From Lucinisca nassula (lineage: Eukaryota; Mollusca; Bivalvia; Lucinida; Lucinidae): a stretch of 64,000 bases of DNA. The notes below the pieces were generated by a model. The model did not search any database. It was not told the origin of the DNA and saw only the letters and a program-made list of their open reading frames with translations. Where the stretch lies: positions 13,900,538 to 13,964,537 of the forward strand of contig OY757017.1 of the NCBI GenBank assembly GCA_963580285.1, written 5' to 3'. The position numbers and the translations under genes were made by a program. Positions within the stretch are counted from its first letter, which is position 1; every line of letters starts with the position of its first letter. Below, in pieces: positions 32,396 through 43,464 of this stretch.

Positions 32396-32702
32396 CAGTC
32401 AACCCTCTTTACACCGACAATCGATATTACGACAAAACGCGTTATAACGACAATTTCAATGAAACGAATCCTTCGCTAAAGTTGATACGGATTAATGTTA
32501 ATATTCAAGAATATTGTGCATGTAAATATACTCTAAGAAGCACATGTGGATATTTGTTAGAAAGATCCACAACATTTGTTGCCTTGAGTAATTAAGCGAG
32601 AAAGTCCTTTTCACTCCTTATTTGGATTCTTTATAACGGCTAAATCCGGATAACGGCACCAAAATGGGGAACAAATACTGTCTTTATAACGAGGGTCCTC
32701 TG
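32396..32702. mobile_element. pogo/Tigger-like MITE
   Basis: TIRs CAGTCAACCCTCTTTACACC and (mirror) CAGAGGACCCTCGTTATAAA, with TA duplicated (32394-32395, 32703-32704). The CAGT start with ATTACGAC/TATAACGAC words resembles Tigger/pogo ends. No transposase frame. Confidence 0.75.
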
Positions 32703-32862
32703 TATGATAAAGTGTTTCAATCTTTTCTACTGGTTGGGCCATTTATGTATTAGCCTGCCCAGGAAACGAAATTTTGTGGTCAGCGAAGGTGCAAACTGAT
32801 CTGAGTCCTTTTGAAAAGCAAACCTCTTGGCTAGTAACATTTTCTATTGGTCTTTTCTAAAC

Positions 32863-33155
32863 CATCACGAAAACACGCCTATATAATTTTAACCCCCTTG
32901 AACCCCACTTGTATGTAGTAAAACTTACATGTAGGTTTTATAGGGGGAACATTATTTTTCTTATTTCTGCTCCAAAATATAGATTGTGGGTATTCGTTAG
33001 AACCGCCTCGATGAGATGAGGCGGTTCTAACGAGTACCCACACAACCTATATTATAAACAGAAATAAGAAAATTATCGTAATTTGTCATCTTAAAATTTT
33101 CATTTTTTCGGCGATAAAGGTTACAATGTATTTGTATAGGCGTGTTTTCGTAATG
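32863..33155. mobile_element. PalM, full length
   Basis: CATCACGAAAACACGCCTAT to GGCGTGTTTTCGTAATG. Core GAACCGCCTCGATGAGATGA with GAGGCGGTTCTAACGAG. Confidence 0.87.
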
Positions 33156-33751
33156 TCAGCATGGCCTGGCTTCTGTCCCATTGGTCTTTTCTCAGAAGTT
33201 GTCGGTCGCCTTCTTATACTCTTGCAGCGCACTCAAGCTGAGATTTGAACATATACAACAATAATTCTTGACGGATAAACGGATGCTGAAAATTATATCT
33301 TGCAGCAACAGTGACAATTAAATAGCCCAGATTGCTTTATTGTTTCATAACTTTTTGTCTCTTTGTTTTATGATGTCGTAATTCTTCTCTGTTTCCGGAA
33401 TATGAGATTCAACAGTCATTATGGCTTTACATGAAACACGCAAAAATGCGTCTCAGTTGGAAAACAAACTTCAGCATTTATGCGTGCCCAACTCCGTCTA
33501 AATGCAATGTTCTTGTCCGAATGGAGAGGTTTTGTGCCAATAGGCACCCATCGAGCGCCCAGCGAAGGCTTTGAACAGACCGCCCGGGTGGCAAATGTTC
33601 TAAGACGCATTTTCCCCCGTCACATTTCACATTTATAAAGCAATTACATATAATAAGAGGACAGTCAACATTGGTTTAAAGTTATGTTTTTTATGTTTTT
33701 TTTTTTTTTGTTTTGCTTTTTTTTTATTTGAAAATTGTTGTTTACAGGGAC
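33156..33751. other. Unassigned
   Basis: The GC-richer block 33420-33610 has a 63-codon minus-strand frame (MRLRTFATRAVCSKPSLGAR...) without a recognisable domain. Otherwise nothing. Confidence 0.35.
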
Positions 33752-34231
33752 ACATGTTACGGAACCCGGGAAGGGACATTTTTTTTTTATTTTTATTATG
33801 TTGTGCGAACAAGATATTATTTTGAGCGGACAAGATATTATCTTGTTCGGACAACATATTATCTTGTGCGGACAAGATATGATCTTGTACGCACAACATA
33901 TTATCTTGTGCGGACAAGATATGATCTTGTTCGCACAAGATAATATCTTGTGCGCACAAGATAATATCTTGTGCGCACAAGATATTATCTTGTTCGCACA
34001 ACATATTTTCTTGTTTGCACAACATAGATCTTGGGAAGTTGAGCAGACAAGATATTATGTTGTGCGGACAAGATATTATGTTGTGCGGACAAGATATTAT
34101 CTTGTGCGGACGAGATAATATCTTGTGCGGACAAGATATTATGTTGTGCGGACCGCACAAGATATTTTCTTGTGCGCACGACTTATAAAATAAAAAAAAA
34201 ATCATGTCCCTTCCCGGGTTCCGTAACATGT
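33752..34231. mobile_element. TIR element filled with 21-bp palindromic repeats (K1)
   Basis: TIRs ACATGTTACGGAACCCGGGA and mirror (CGGGTTCCGTAACATGT). The interior is ~16-17 units of the 21-bp word TATTATCTTGTGCGGACAAGA and variants, itself close to palindromic. As 21 is divisible by 3, several frames on both strands stay open and read ILCAQDI-type heptads; these are not genes. Confidence 0.88.
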
Positions 34232-34586
34232 ACATGTATATGGCGATTTCAGCTTTTGCTCCTAACTAAACATCGTGGTTACTCGTTTGAAGCGCGGTCC
34301 TATCGAGGACTCACAAGCTGTTCTAAGAGCAAAAATTAGATAGTTTTTTTTTTTTTTTTGGTTCTGAAATCACATTCACAGAACCGATAATGATGACTTC
34401 AACTCCAGACGTGTTTTACAAAATTTAATACGTTTGGAGCGGCTATTTGTCTATTATATCGGAATGCCAAAGAGACAGGAAAAAGCCATAATTGACAATC
34501 TACAGACTTGTCCTTCGGCCAGTGTAATCAATGTGATTTTATTACAATAGCTCATTCTAACTCTCGCACTGTTACCGTAGTTTGCT

Positions 34587-34865
34587 TTGCGAAAACATGC
34601 CTATAGAAATACATTGTAAATTTTATTTCCGAAAAAGAGGACATTTTAAGGGGAATAAATGTGATATTTTTCATATTTCTGCTTAAACTATAGATTGTGG
34701 GTACTCGTTAGAACCGCCTAATTGAGGCGGTTATAACGAGTACCCGCAATCTATATTTTAGAGCAGAAATAAGAAAAATAAGGTTTATCCCTTTAAACAT
34801 GGTTTTACTATATAAAAATGGGGTTTCAGGGGGGTCATAATTATATAGGTGTGTTTTCGTGATGG
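34587..34865. mobile_element. PalM, full length
   Basis: GCGAAAACATGCC to GTGTTTTCGTGATGG. Core GAACCGCCTAATTGAGGCGGTT. Confidence 0.82.
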
Positions 34866-34909
34866 TCATGTGGTGGTTTCACAGAGAAACCTCGTTTTAA
34901 CGACGGTAT

Positions 34910-35072
34910 ATAGAAGCCTCCGTGGTCGAGTGGTTACGCTACTCGCCTTGTAAACCAGGGATCGCAGGTTCGATCCCGGGCTTCTCCAGACTTTCGGATG
35001 GGTCTTTAAACCGAGGTCCCGTCTCCGTATGACCTTAGCTGTTGGTGGGACGTAAAACTGAAACACTCACTC
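34910..35072 (+). mobile_element. SINE-B, full length, best preserved
   Basis: Flanked by ACGACGGTAT (34900-34909, 35073-35082). It has the tRNA-like head GAAGCCTCCGTGGTCGAGTG (box A) and CAGGTTCGATCCCGG (box B), then GTCCCGTCTCCGTATGACCT and the tail GGGACGTAAAACTGAAAC plus CACTCACTCAC. Confidence 0.92.
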
Positions 35073-35102
35073 ACGACGGTATTTGTTTTTATTTTATTCC
35101 TC

Positions 35103-35262
35103 CGAATTTAAATTGTTGTTGGGGCATATTGGTTTGCCTTTGTTCGTCCGTCCGTCTTTTCGACCTTCCGCTCGTTCGTCACATTTTTATGCATAGCATG
35201 ACTTGGAAACCAGTTTCAATATTTGGGTTACAATCGACCAAAATACTAAGCACAGTATCGTT
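35103..35262 (+). repeat. Element Y, 5' part
   Basis: GTTGTTGGGGCATATTGGTT, CGTCCGTCCGTC, GCATAGCATGACTTGG, as at 36604. Confidence 0.65.
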
Positions 35263-35488
35263 ACGCCGCTAAAGTTCACGTGACTATCACTGAATTGTAC
35301 GAAATGCAGGTCACGGTTGGTTATAGCCGCTTTTTGATTGTCGTCGTGACGTCAGATTTATGTCTTTAAATCATTCGGACTCGGCTTATCTGCTGGGACA
35401 TTGACAAAAATCGCGGCACGGTAGACCCTGTTCAGACGCCTCAGGACGCGACGTCTGATCAGGGTCTGCACTGTTTGCTTAAAGTACA

Positions 35489-35800
35489 GCAATTTAAGGG
35501 GGGGGGGGGGATGGGAACACCTAGCATATTATCTGCCATTTTTCAAAGGGAGACAAATTTCGGGACTTCCTGTTTACTTTTTATAGGCTCCGACCCACCG
35601 AAAAAGGGGTCTACCCTTAAATGGAAGAATTTGCTCCTCATGAGCAAATTCTTTCCTTTAAGAGTTGATCCCTATTGACATGGGTCACAAAAACACTTTA
35701 ACACGTGTTGCCTCCCCTGAATGTGTACCCATTCCCTTAAGGATTAAACGAAACAGTCTAAGACCCCTTTCCTAGCTTACACTCAGAGACAATCGACCCA
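35489..35800 (-). repeat. Dispersed repeat T, inverted copy
   Basis: Reverse complement of 18176-18510 with local differences. A palindromic GATCAGAC core remnant lies just outside at 35430-35465. Confidence 0.62.
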
Positions 35801-35839
35801 ACAGTGTTGTCATCTTTTTGATTATCCATTGAAATGGCT

Positions 35840-36130
35840 GCGCCCCCGCCCATCGGGTCTTGAAGAAATAGATGGGCGGCATGATGCTTCCACGCAGAGC
35901 TGAAACCGCCCGCACACGAGTACTGGTAAACCGCTTAGATGATCAAAACCTGTCAAGGCAAAGCGATGTGAGTCCATGCTTATAAACTCTATTTGTTCCA
36001 TTGGGAGACAGGGCTTGAGATGTCCTTTCATCTCAATGTCGGGTAAAAGTCCCACAAATTTGGAAGCAACGTTTCCAAAATGACTTACACAGTGTTGACG
36101 GGGACGTTAAACATCAAATCAAACAGACAA
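35840..36130 (+). mobile_element. SINE-A, full length
   Basis: Flanked by ATCCATTGAA(A/G)TGGCT, 16 bp with one mismatch (35824-35839, 36131-36146). Confidence 0.9.
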
Positions 36131-36315
36131 ATCCATTGAAGTGGCTTATCGATCCGGTTACGATAAATTAACACTAGTTGAGTGAGACTGCCATAGTAGA
36201 AATTATTGTTTGCTGTGTCCACTGTTTGCATCAAACGGCATTGGAGATTTTGAATTCTAACGTATAATGTGTCACAGATATCAGAGTACTCCAGAACGAC
36301 AACGGAGATATCAGT

Positions 36316-36598
36316 AAGTTATTTGTTTGTTTGTTTGTTTGATTTGATGTTTAACGTCACAGTCAACACTATATAGGTTATGTTGGAGACATTGCTTCCA
36401 ATTCTGTGGGACTTTTACCCGACATTGAGATGAAATGACTTCTCAAGCCCTGTCGCCCAACGGAACCAATAGGGTTTATAAACATAGACGGTCAAACTCG
36501 CACCGCTTTGCCTGGGCAGGCTTAGATCCTGTAAGCGGTTTACCAGTACCTGTGTGCGGTCGTTTTCAGCTCTGCGTGGAAGCATTATGCAGCCCATT
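36316..36598 (-). mobile_element. SINE-A, near full length
   Basis: TTTG-repeat tail complement, then TTTGATTTGATGTTTAACG to GGAAGCATTATGCAGCCCA. TSD not clear. Confidence 0.82.
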
Positions 36599-36603
36599 TA
36601 TCA

Positions 36604-36998
36604 TGTCCCCAACTTCGAAGAAGTTGTGGGGGCATATTGGTTTTGCCCTGTTCGTCCGTCCGTCATTCCGTCTTACCGTCTTACCGTCCGTCCCGCATTC
36701 TACTGCATAGCATAACTTAAGAACCATGGGTGCTAGGTTTTTGAAATTTCATATATGGATTCCTTATGAAAAAATAATTGACCCGTGTTTTTTAAATTTT
36801 TTTTCGCGTCAGAATTATGCCCCTTTCTTGAGTTATGCCCCTTTGCAATAAATACTTTGAAATCTTGTTTGCAAAATATCTCAAAAACTGTGTGAGCTTT
36901 TGCCCTGAAACCTTACAGACTGGTTTGGGATGATGAGTAGATGAACTGATTAACTTTTGAAAAAAATTCCGAATTTTGTTTCTTGAGTTATGGCCCTT

Positions 36999-37032
<34 letters not shown>

Positions 37033-37240
37033 GTTTTAAGCTTGTAAGCAAGATAACTAAAAGACTGTTTGAGCTATTGCCCTGAATCTTTACAGAATGG
37101 TTGGGGATGCTGAGAAGATGAACTGATTAACTTTTTTTCTTGAGTTATGCCCCTTTGAAATTTTGCGCGTTTTAAGCTTGTAACGGATGCGGATGCAAAA
37201 GCTGCTCACATTTTTTTCAGCAAAAATACCAAAATGTTAG
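36604..37240 (+). mobile_element. Tandem-array element Y
   Basis: A 5' hairpin (CCCCAACTTCGAAGAAGTTGTGGGG) and CGTCCGTCCGTCATTCCGTC. Then come ~2-3 diverged units with TTGAGTTATGCCCCTTTG, TGAGCTATTGCCCTGAA and GATGAACTGATTAACTTTT, and a T run. The 3' end is not defined. Confidence 0.6.
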
Positions 37241-37317
37241 ATATTGTACTTGCTAGTTAACAAGATGACCACTAACGAGCTCGTTAAGCTGACAAGGCTT
37301 TGAACAACTGGCCCCGG

Positions 37318-37536
37318 TACACGTCAATAAGTCCGTGTAATGAACACCCAAATAAAATTGGGTTTTATAGGGTAAAGGTTATTTTCCTTATTTCTGCATC
37401 AAATCATAGATTTTGGGTACTCGTTAGAACCGCCCCAATAAGACGTTTTAACGAGTACCCGCAATCTATGTATGAGGTAGAAACAAGAGAAATATCGTAT
37501 ATTTTCATATTTTGGCAATTTACGTCACATGGAAGT
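37318..37536. mobile_element. PalM, degraded
   Basis: TTTGGGTACTCGTTAGAACC facing GTTTTAACGAGTACCCGCAA. Confidence 0.62.
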
Positions 37537-37539
37537 ATA

Positions 37540-37894
37540 ATCCTATTGCAGACCCGTGTGTGTGTGTGTGTTTGGGGGGGGGGGGTGTTAAAAATGTGTC
37601 CCATATCAGTAGGCGTCTATGTTCTTAAAAGGAAGCTTTTGGGGCCAAATGATCTCCTTTTTAGTCTAAGATAGAGCCCTTTTCTCGAGGGGACTACATT
37701 AATTTTACATGGTAACACAGACCGCCATAGACGATGCGACACCTCCTCCCCACCCCACCCCACCTCACCCCCAACCTCAACAATTACTTGACAATTGGGC
37801 TAAAATGACGGAACTTTCTCTGATAGATGTCTGTTAATCCGATTTCGATGGCACAACAGTAGTATTAGTTAACGTTTCTTCTTATTAGTATTTT
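37540..37894. other. Low-complexity and unassigned
   Basis: GT repeat and G run (37556-37586), CACCCCACC-rich stretch (~37740-37775). No gene. Confidence 0.45.
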
Positions 37895-39499
37895 TTAGCT
37901 CACCTGAGCACGAAGTGCTCATTGTGAGCAATTGTGATCAGTGAATGTCCGTCGTCCGTCGTACGTCGTCCTGCGTCCCGCGTCAACAATTTGCTTTAAA
38001 AGACTACTTCTCCTAAACCCTTAAGCCAATTTCATTTTAACTTCACATGGGGGTATCCTAGGTTGCTTTCTACCAAATTAGCTAAAACCGTTCCGCTCTA
38101 ATAAACAAAATGGCAACCAGAGCTAAAAAAAAAGAAAAATCTTTAAAGGCCTATTGCTCCCATACCTCTGGGCCAATTTCATGCAAACTTCACAAAAATA
38201 TTGCTTAGGTGACCCTCTATCAAAATAGCTAAAATCGTTCCGCTCCGATGAACAAAATGGCCACCAGAGCTAAAAGTAGGAACATCTTTAAACGACTACT
38301 ACTCCCATACCCCTGGGCCAATTTCAATCGTTCTGCTCCATTGAACAAGATCGCGCCCCCATTTAAAAATAGAAAAAAAAATGTCATAGATTTGCTTCAA
38401 ATGCGGCCTCCTCCTAAATCATTGCGCCAACTTGATTCAAACTTCACTGGGATATTGCCTAGGTGACTGCCTACCAAAATAGCTAAAATCGTTCTGTTCC
38501 ACCAAACAAGATGGCCACCAGAGCTAAAATATAAAAAAAAATCATTAAATGACAACTCCTTCTGTACCCTTGGGCTAATTTCATTCAAACTTCAAAGGAA
38601 TGTTGCTTAGAAGACCCTCTACCAAAATAGCTAAAACGATTCTGCTCTGATGAGCAAAATGGCCGCCATAGCTTAAAATAGAAAAGCGTAAATTTGCTTC
38701 AAACGCGAACCCCTTCTTAACCTTGGGTCAATTTGATTCAAACTTCACAGGAATGTTACGTAGGTGACTCCCTACCAAAATAGGTTAAATCATTTCGCTC
38801 TGATGAACAAGATTGCCACCAGAGCTTAAAATAGAAAAAAATCTTCAAACGACAACTCCTCCTGTACCATTTGGCCAATTTCATTCAAACTTCATAGGAA
38901 TGTTGCTTAAGAGACCTGCTATTAAATTAGCTAAAACAGTTCTGCTCTGCTGAGCAAAATGGCCATTATAGTTAAAAAATAGAAACACATCATAAATTTG
39001 CTTCAAACGCGAACTCCTCCTTAACCCTTGGGCCAATTTGATTCAAACATCACAGGAATGTTATGTAGGTGACTCCTTATCGAATTAACTAAATTCGTTC
39101 CACTCTGACGAACAAAATGGCTGTCAGAGCTAAAAATAGAAAACTCTTCAAATGACAACTTCTCCTGTACCCTTGGACCAGTTTCATTCAAACTTCAAAG
39201 GACTGTTGCTCAGATGACCCTCTATTAATATAGCTAAAATGATCCTGCTCCGATGAACTGAATGGCCGCCAGAGCTAAAAATAGAAAAACGTATATTTGC
39301 TTTAAATGCCAACTTTTCAATAACCCTTTGGCCAATTTGATTCATACTTCACAGGAATAATGCCTAGGTGACACGATTTCAAAATATCTAAGATCATTCT
39401 GCTCTGATGAACAAGGTGGCCACCAGAGCTAAACATAGAATGAACTAGAGACAGTGACATTCAGGTGAGCGAATCAGGGCCCCCTGGGCCCTCTTGTTT
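37895..39499 (+). mobile_element. Tandem-array element I-1 (~148-bp units)
   Basis: 5' part TTAGCTCACCTGAGCACGAA with hairpin GAGCACGAAGTGCTC, and CGTCGTCCGTCG repeats. Next come ~10 units with GCCAATTTCATTCAAACTTC, ACCAAAATAGCTAAAAT and AACAAAATGGCCGCCAGAGC. The 3' end TTCAGGTGAGCGAATCAGGG, GGGCCCTCTTGTTT carries TCAGGTGAGC, complementary to the 5' GCTCACCTGA. Confidence 0.82.
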
Positions 39500-39740
39500 A
39501 AATTTCCTTATTTCTGCTCCAAACATACTCGTAGATCGCCTTACTGAGACGGCTCTAATGATTGCGGTGCGGTTGCGACAAGGAAGCACAATCTATGTAA
39601 GAAAGAATAATGTTTAGCTGTGCAAACCGCATTTTCTCTATACCAAGTGGGAGTTTCACGGACTTGTTCACGTAGAACTCCATTAAGATAATACAGGCGT
39701 CTATCTTATCTCTATAAGTATTCTTTTTTTTCATATTAAA
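39500..39740. mobile_element. Degraded PalM between the two array elements
   Basis: TTCCTTATTTCTGCTCCAAA, a broken core (CGCCTTACTGAGACGGCTCT) and ACCAAGTGGGAGTTTCACGG. Confidence 0.5.
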
Positions 39741-39746
39741 ATATCA

Positions 39747-41180
39747 TGGTGAGCTATTGTGACCGGTCAATGTCCGTCGTGCGTCGTCCGTCGTGCGTCG
39801 TCCGTCGTCTACAATTGCTTTAAAAGACTACTTCTCCTAAATCATCGGGCCAATTTCATTTAAACTTCACTGGAATGTTGCCTAGGTCGCTCTCTACCAA
39901 AATAGCTAAAATGGTTCCGCTCTGATGAACAAGATGGCCACCAGAGCTAAAAATTGAAAGATCTTTAAACGACTACTTCATCCATACCCCTTGGCCAATT
40001 TCATTCAAATTTCATAGGAAAGTTGCTTAGGTGACCCTCTACCAAAATAGCTAAATTCGTTCTGTTCCGATGAACGAGATGGCCAACGAAGCTAAAAATA
40101 GAAAAATCTTTAAACTACTACTTCTCCTAAACTCCTGGGCCAATTTCATTCAAACTTAAAAGTAATGATGCTACCAAAATAGCTAAAAGTGTTCGGCTCT
40201 GATGAACGATATGGTCGCCAGAGCTAAAACGTCATAAATTTGCTTCAAACACGAATTCCTCCTAAACCCTTGGGCCAATTTGATTCAAACTTCACAGGAA
40301 TGTTGCCCAGGTGACTCCCTACCAAAATAGCTAAAACCGTTCTGCTCTGACAAACAAAATGGCCGCCAGAGCTAAAAATAGAAAAAATCTTTAAACGACA
40401 ACTCCTCCTATACCTTTGGGCCAAATTCATTCAAACTTCATAGGAATGTTGTTTAGGTGACGATCTACCAAGATAGCTAAAATGGTTCTGCTCTAATGAG
40501 CAAAATGGCTGCCATAGCGAAAATTAGAAAAACATTGTAAATTTGCATCAAACGACAATTCCTCCTGAACCCTTGTGCCAATTTCATTCAAACTTTATAG
40601 GAATGATGCTTAGATGACTAAAATGCTAAAATAGCTATAACGATCCCGCTCCAATGAACAAATGGCCACCAGAGCTAAAAAAAGAAAAACGTTAGTTTGC
40701 TTCAAATGCGAACTTCTCCAAAACTGATTTTAACTTCACAGGAATGTTGTCCAGGTGACCCCCTACCGTAGCTAAAATAATTCCGCACTGATGAACAAGA
40801 TGGCCGCCGGATCTAAAAATATAAAAAAAAATCTTCAAGCGACAGCTCCGACCATACCGTTGGGCCAATTTCATTCAAACTTATAGGAATGTTGCTTAGA
40901 TGACCCTCTACCAAAATAACTAAAATGATCCCGCTCCGATGAACAATATGGCCGCCAGAGTTGAAAATGGAAAAACATTGTACATTTTCTTCAAATGCGA
41001 ACTCTTTCTAAACCCGTGTGTCAGTTTGATTCGAACTTCACAGGAATGTTGCCTGCGGGATACCCTTCCAAAATAGCTAATATTGTTCCACACAAGATGG
41101 CCACCAGAGCTAAAAATAGAATGTACTAGAGACATTGGCATTCAGGTGTGCGAATCAGGGCCCTCTGTGCCCTCTTGTTT
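39747..41180 (+). mobile_element. Tandem-array element I-2 (~148-bp units)
   Basis: Same organisation as I-1: CGTCGTGCGTCGTCCGTC region, ~9-10 units, and the end CATTCAGGTGTGCGAATCAG...GTGCCCTCTTGTTT. The 5' hairpin is lost. Confidence 0.82.
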
Positions 41181-41181
41181 C

Positions 41182-41345
41182 TAGTCCAAATATAGATTGT
41201 GAGTGCTCATTAGAACCGCCTCAACGAGTACCCACAATCTATGTTTCTAAGCAAATATAAGGAAAAAAATGAATGTCTCCGTAAACCCCACTTTTCTCTA
41301 TAAAAAGTGGGAGTTTCAGGCCTGTTCATTACCCGGACTTGTTAC
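41182..41345. mobile_element. PalM, partial
   Basis: TAGATTGTGAGTGCTCATTA, shortened core GAACCGCCTCAACGAGTACC, CCACTTTTCTCTATAAAAAG. Confidence 0.6.
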
Positions 41346-41388
41346 ATGCTTGCCACGTTTTGTTATGTTTTAAATTTTGCAAGTCTCC

Positions 41389-41668
41389 ATTACGAAAATA
41401 TGCCTATACAAATACATTGAAAATTTTACCACCAAAAAATGAAAATTTTCAGATGAAAAATTTCGATATTTTTCTTATTTCTTCTCTAAATATGGATTGT
41501 GGATACTCGTTAGAACCGCCTCGACGAGGCGGTTCTAACGAGTACCCACAATCTATATTTTTGAGCAGAAATAAGAAAAAATAATGTATATCCCTGCAAA
41601 TCCCAGTTTTACTCTATAAAAGTGGGGTTCGAGGGGTTCAAAATCATATAGGTGTGATTTCGTGATGG
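41389..41668. mobile_element. PalM, full length (280 bp), reference copy
   Basis: Ends CCATTACGAAAATATGCC and GGTGTGATTTCGTGATGG. The core ACTCGTTAGAACCGCCTCGA with TCGAGGCGGTTCTAACGAGT is perfect and extends nearly perfectly to GATTGTGG/CCACAATC. The homologous Q repeat at ~19670 reads TTTTGCAAGTCTCGCTACTT without the element, which fixes its boundaries. Confidence 0.93.
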
Positions 41669-41975
41669 CTACTTTGGACATCTCATTCCTGATGCCCGGG
41701 ACTTCCGTGGAGTGTGGGCCATGTTTGCTGATGTTGGCTCGTTGAGGGACGCCTATAAGTCCTAGGGTAGGCGTCTTTGGCCTTGTACCTCCAGTTGACA
41801 TGCCTCATGAGCTACGTCGGTCGGTGTGTGCTCGGAGGGGGATGTGCTGTGTTTGCCGGGTCTTGTCCATCATCCGTTTCGGTTTCAGACCTTTGGGGTT
41901 GAGACACACTGATGAAGATTAAATATCAGAAAGGCCTCTGTGTCACTAAATTTGGTATTGTTATGCCTTAATTTA
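41669..41975 (+). repeat. Repeat Q, inverted second copy
   Basis: Reverse complement of 19380-19670 (CTGATGCCCGGGACTTCCGT, GAGCTACGTCGGTCGGTGTG, CCATCATCCGTTTCGGTTTC). Its PDARDFRGVWAMFADVGS frame is ended by TAG. Confidence 0.75.
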
Positions 41976-42320
41976 CGTGCTTCCTCTTACTCTTAAAGTT
42001 GTGGTTGATGATCCTAGAGGAACTCCTAAGAATTTGTCTGGTACAGCGCTGATTTAAACATGAAATTTACAGGAATTTTACACAGAATACAATAATTAAG
42101 TGCAATTTAAATGAAAATGCGTCTGATTAATGGTTCAAGAACCCCAGAGATAGCAGACAATACTTAGTTTTCATTAGCGCCATGGGAGACACAATGGGAT
42201 TTTTTTCTTTTAATTAAGTTTTTTTCGTATGGCAAGTCAAAAAAATTGAAGACATGCCTATGCCGTAACATTTAAAATCTGAGAGACTGAAATACATTGT
42301 TCATCTGATACATTGTAACT
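41976..42320. other. Nothing recognised
   Basis: AT-rich, no repeat or coding signature. Confidence 0.4.
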
Positions 42321-43162
42321 ACGGAACCCGTGAAGGGATATTAATTTTTTAAGATGATGTGCGAACAAGATAATATATTGAGCGCACAAGATATTATCTT
42401 GTGCGAACAACATAATATCTTATGCGCACAAGTTTTATATTGTGCGCACAATATATTATCTTGTTCGCACAACTTAATATCTTTTGCGCACAAGATATAC
42501 TTTCTTGTTTGTACAACACAGATCTTGTGCGAACAACATAAAATCTTGTGCGCACTACATGTAGTTATTATCTTGTGCGCACAATATAGTATCTTGTTCG
42601 CACAACTTAATATCGTGTGCGCACAAACTATTATTTCGTTTGCACAACATAGATCTTATGCGGACAACATAAAATCTTGTTTGCACAACATATTATCTTG
42701 TGCGCACAAGATATTGTCTTGTGCACATAAGTTATGATTTTGTTCGGTACAATATATTATCTTGTTCGCACAACATATTATCTTGTTTGCACAGCATAGA
42801 TCTTGTGCGGACAACATTATATTTGTGCGCACAATTTATTATCTTGTTCGCACAACACAATATATTGTGCGCACAACATATTATCTTGTGCACGCAACAT
42901 ATTATCTTGTGTGCACAACATATTGTCTTGTTCGCTCAGAATAGATCTTGTGCAGACAACATAATATCTTGTGCGCACAAGATATTATTTTGTTCGCACA
43001 ACTTAATATCTTGTGCGGAAAAGATAAAATCTTGTGCGCATTATCTTGTGCGCACAAGATAATATCTTGTGCGCACAAGATAATATCTTGTTCGCTTAAC
43101 TTAATATCTTGTTCGCAAAACATCTTAAAAATAAAATTACATGTCCCGTCCCGGGTTCCGTA
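42321..43162. mobile_element. TIR element filled with 21-bp palindromic repeats (K2)
   Basis: TIRs TACGGAACCCGTGAAGGGAT and mirror (CGTCCCGGGTTCCGTA). About 35 units of the K1-type 21-bp word with more variation (TGTTCGCACAACATATTATCT). Long frames on both strands come from the repeat. Confidence 0.88.
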
Positions 43163-43255
43163 TAAAACTGTTTATTTTTTTTTCAACTGTATACGCAGAC
43201 TGTCGGAGTTCGTTATAGCCGCTGCATTGATGCGTTCATAAACATCGCAAGTCCG

Positions 43256-43460
43256 TGTATTTAATGAACATCTTATGTAAACCCCGCTTTATTTAGGGAA
43301 ATCTTGGGTAAACAGGTATATACAATAGTTTTCTTATTTCTGCTCAAAGTCATAGGTGGTGGGTACTCGCTAGAACCGCCTCATAGAGAACCGTACCGCC
43401 TCATAGAGGCGGTTCTCTATGAGGCGGTTCTAACGAGCATCCAAACCTATGATTGGAGCA
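43256..43460. mobile_element. PalM with an expanded double hairpin
   Basis: CTAGAACCGCCTCATAGAGA, then ACCGCCTCATAGAGGCGGT and CTCTATGAGGCGGTTCTAAC: the core contains a second nested palindrome. Confidence 0.72.
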
Positions 43461-43464
43461 TTAA

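Noticed and set aside
33713..34235. Long frames on both strands with ILCAQ/NILSAQD repeats as a repeat protein
   Set aside because: They arise from a 21-bp near-palindromic DNA repeat inside TIRs. Several frames and both strands are open at once, and the same holds at 42354-43123.
34911..34985. tRNA gene with good A and B boxes
   Set aside because: It is the head of SINE-B, with a 10-bp TSD around the whole 163-bp unit. No acceptor-stem pairing was evident.
33790..43130. CRISPR-like arrays
   Set aside because: Units abut without unique spacers, are only 21 bp long, and the genome is clearly eukaryotic.
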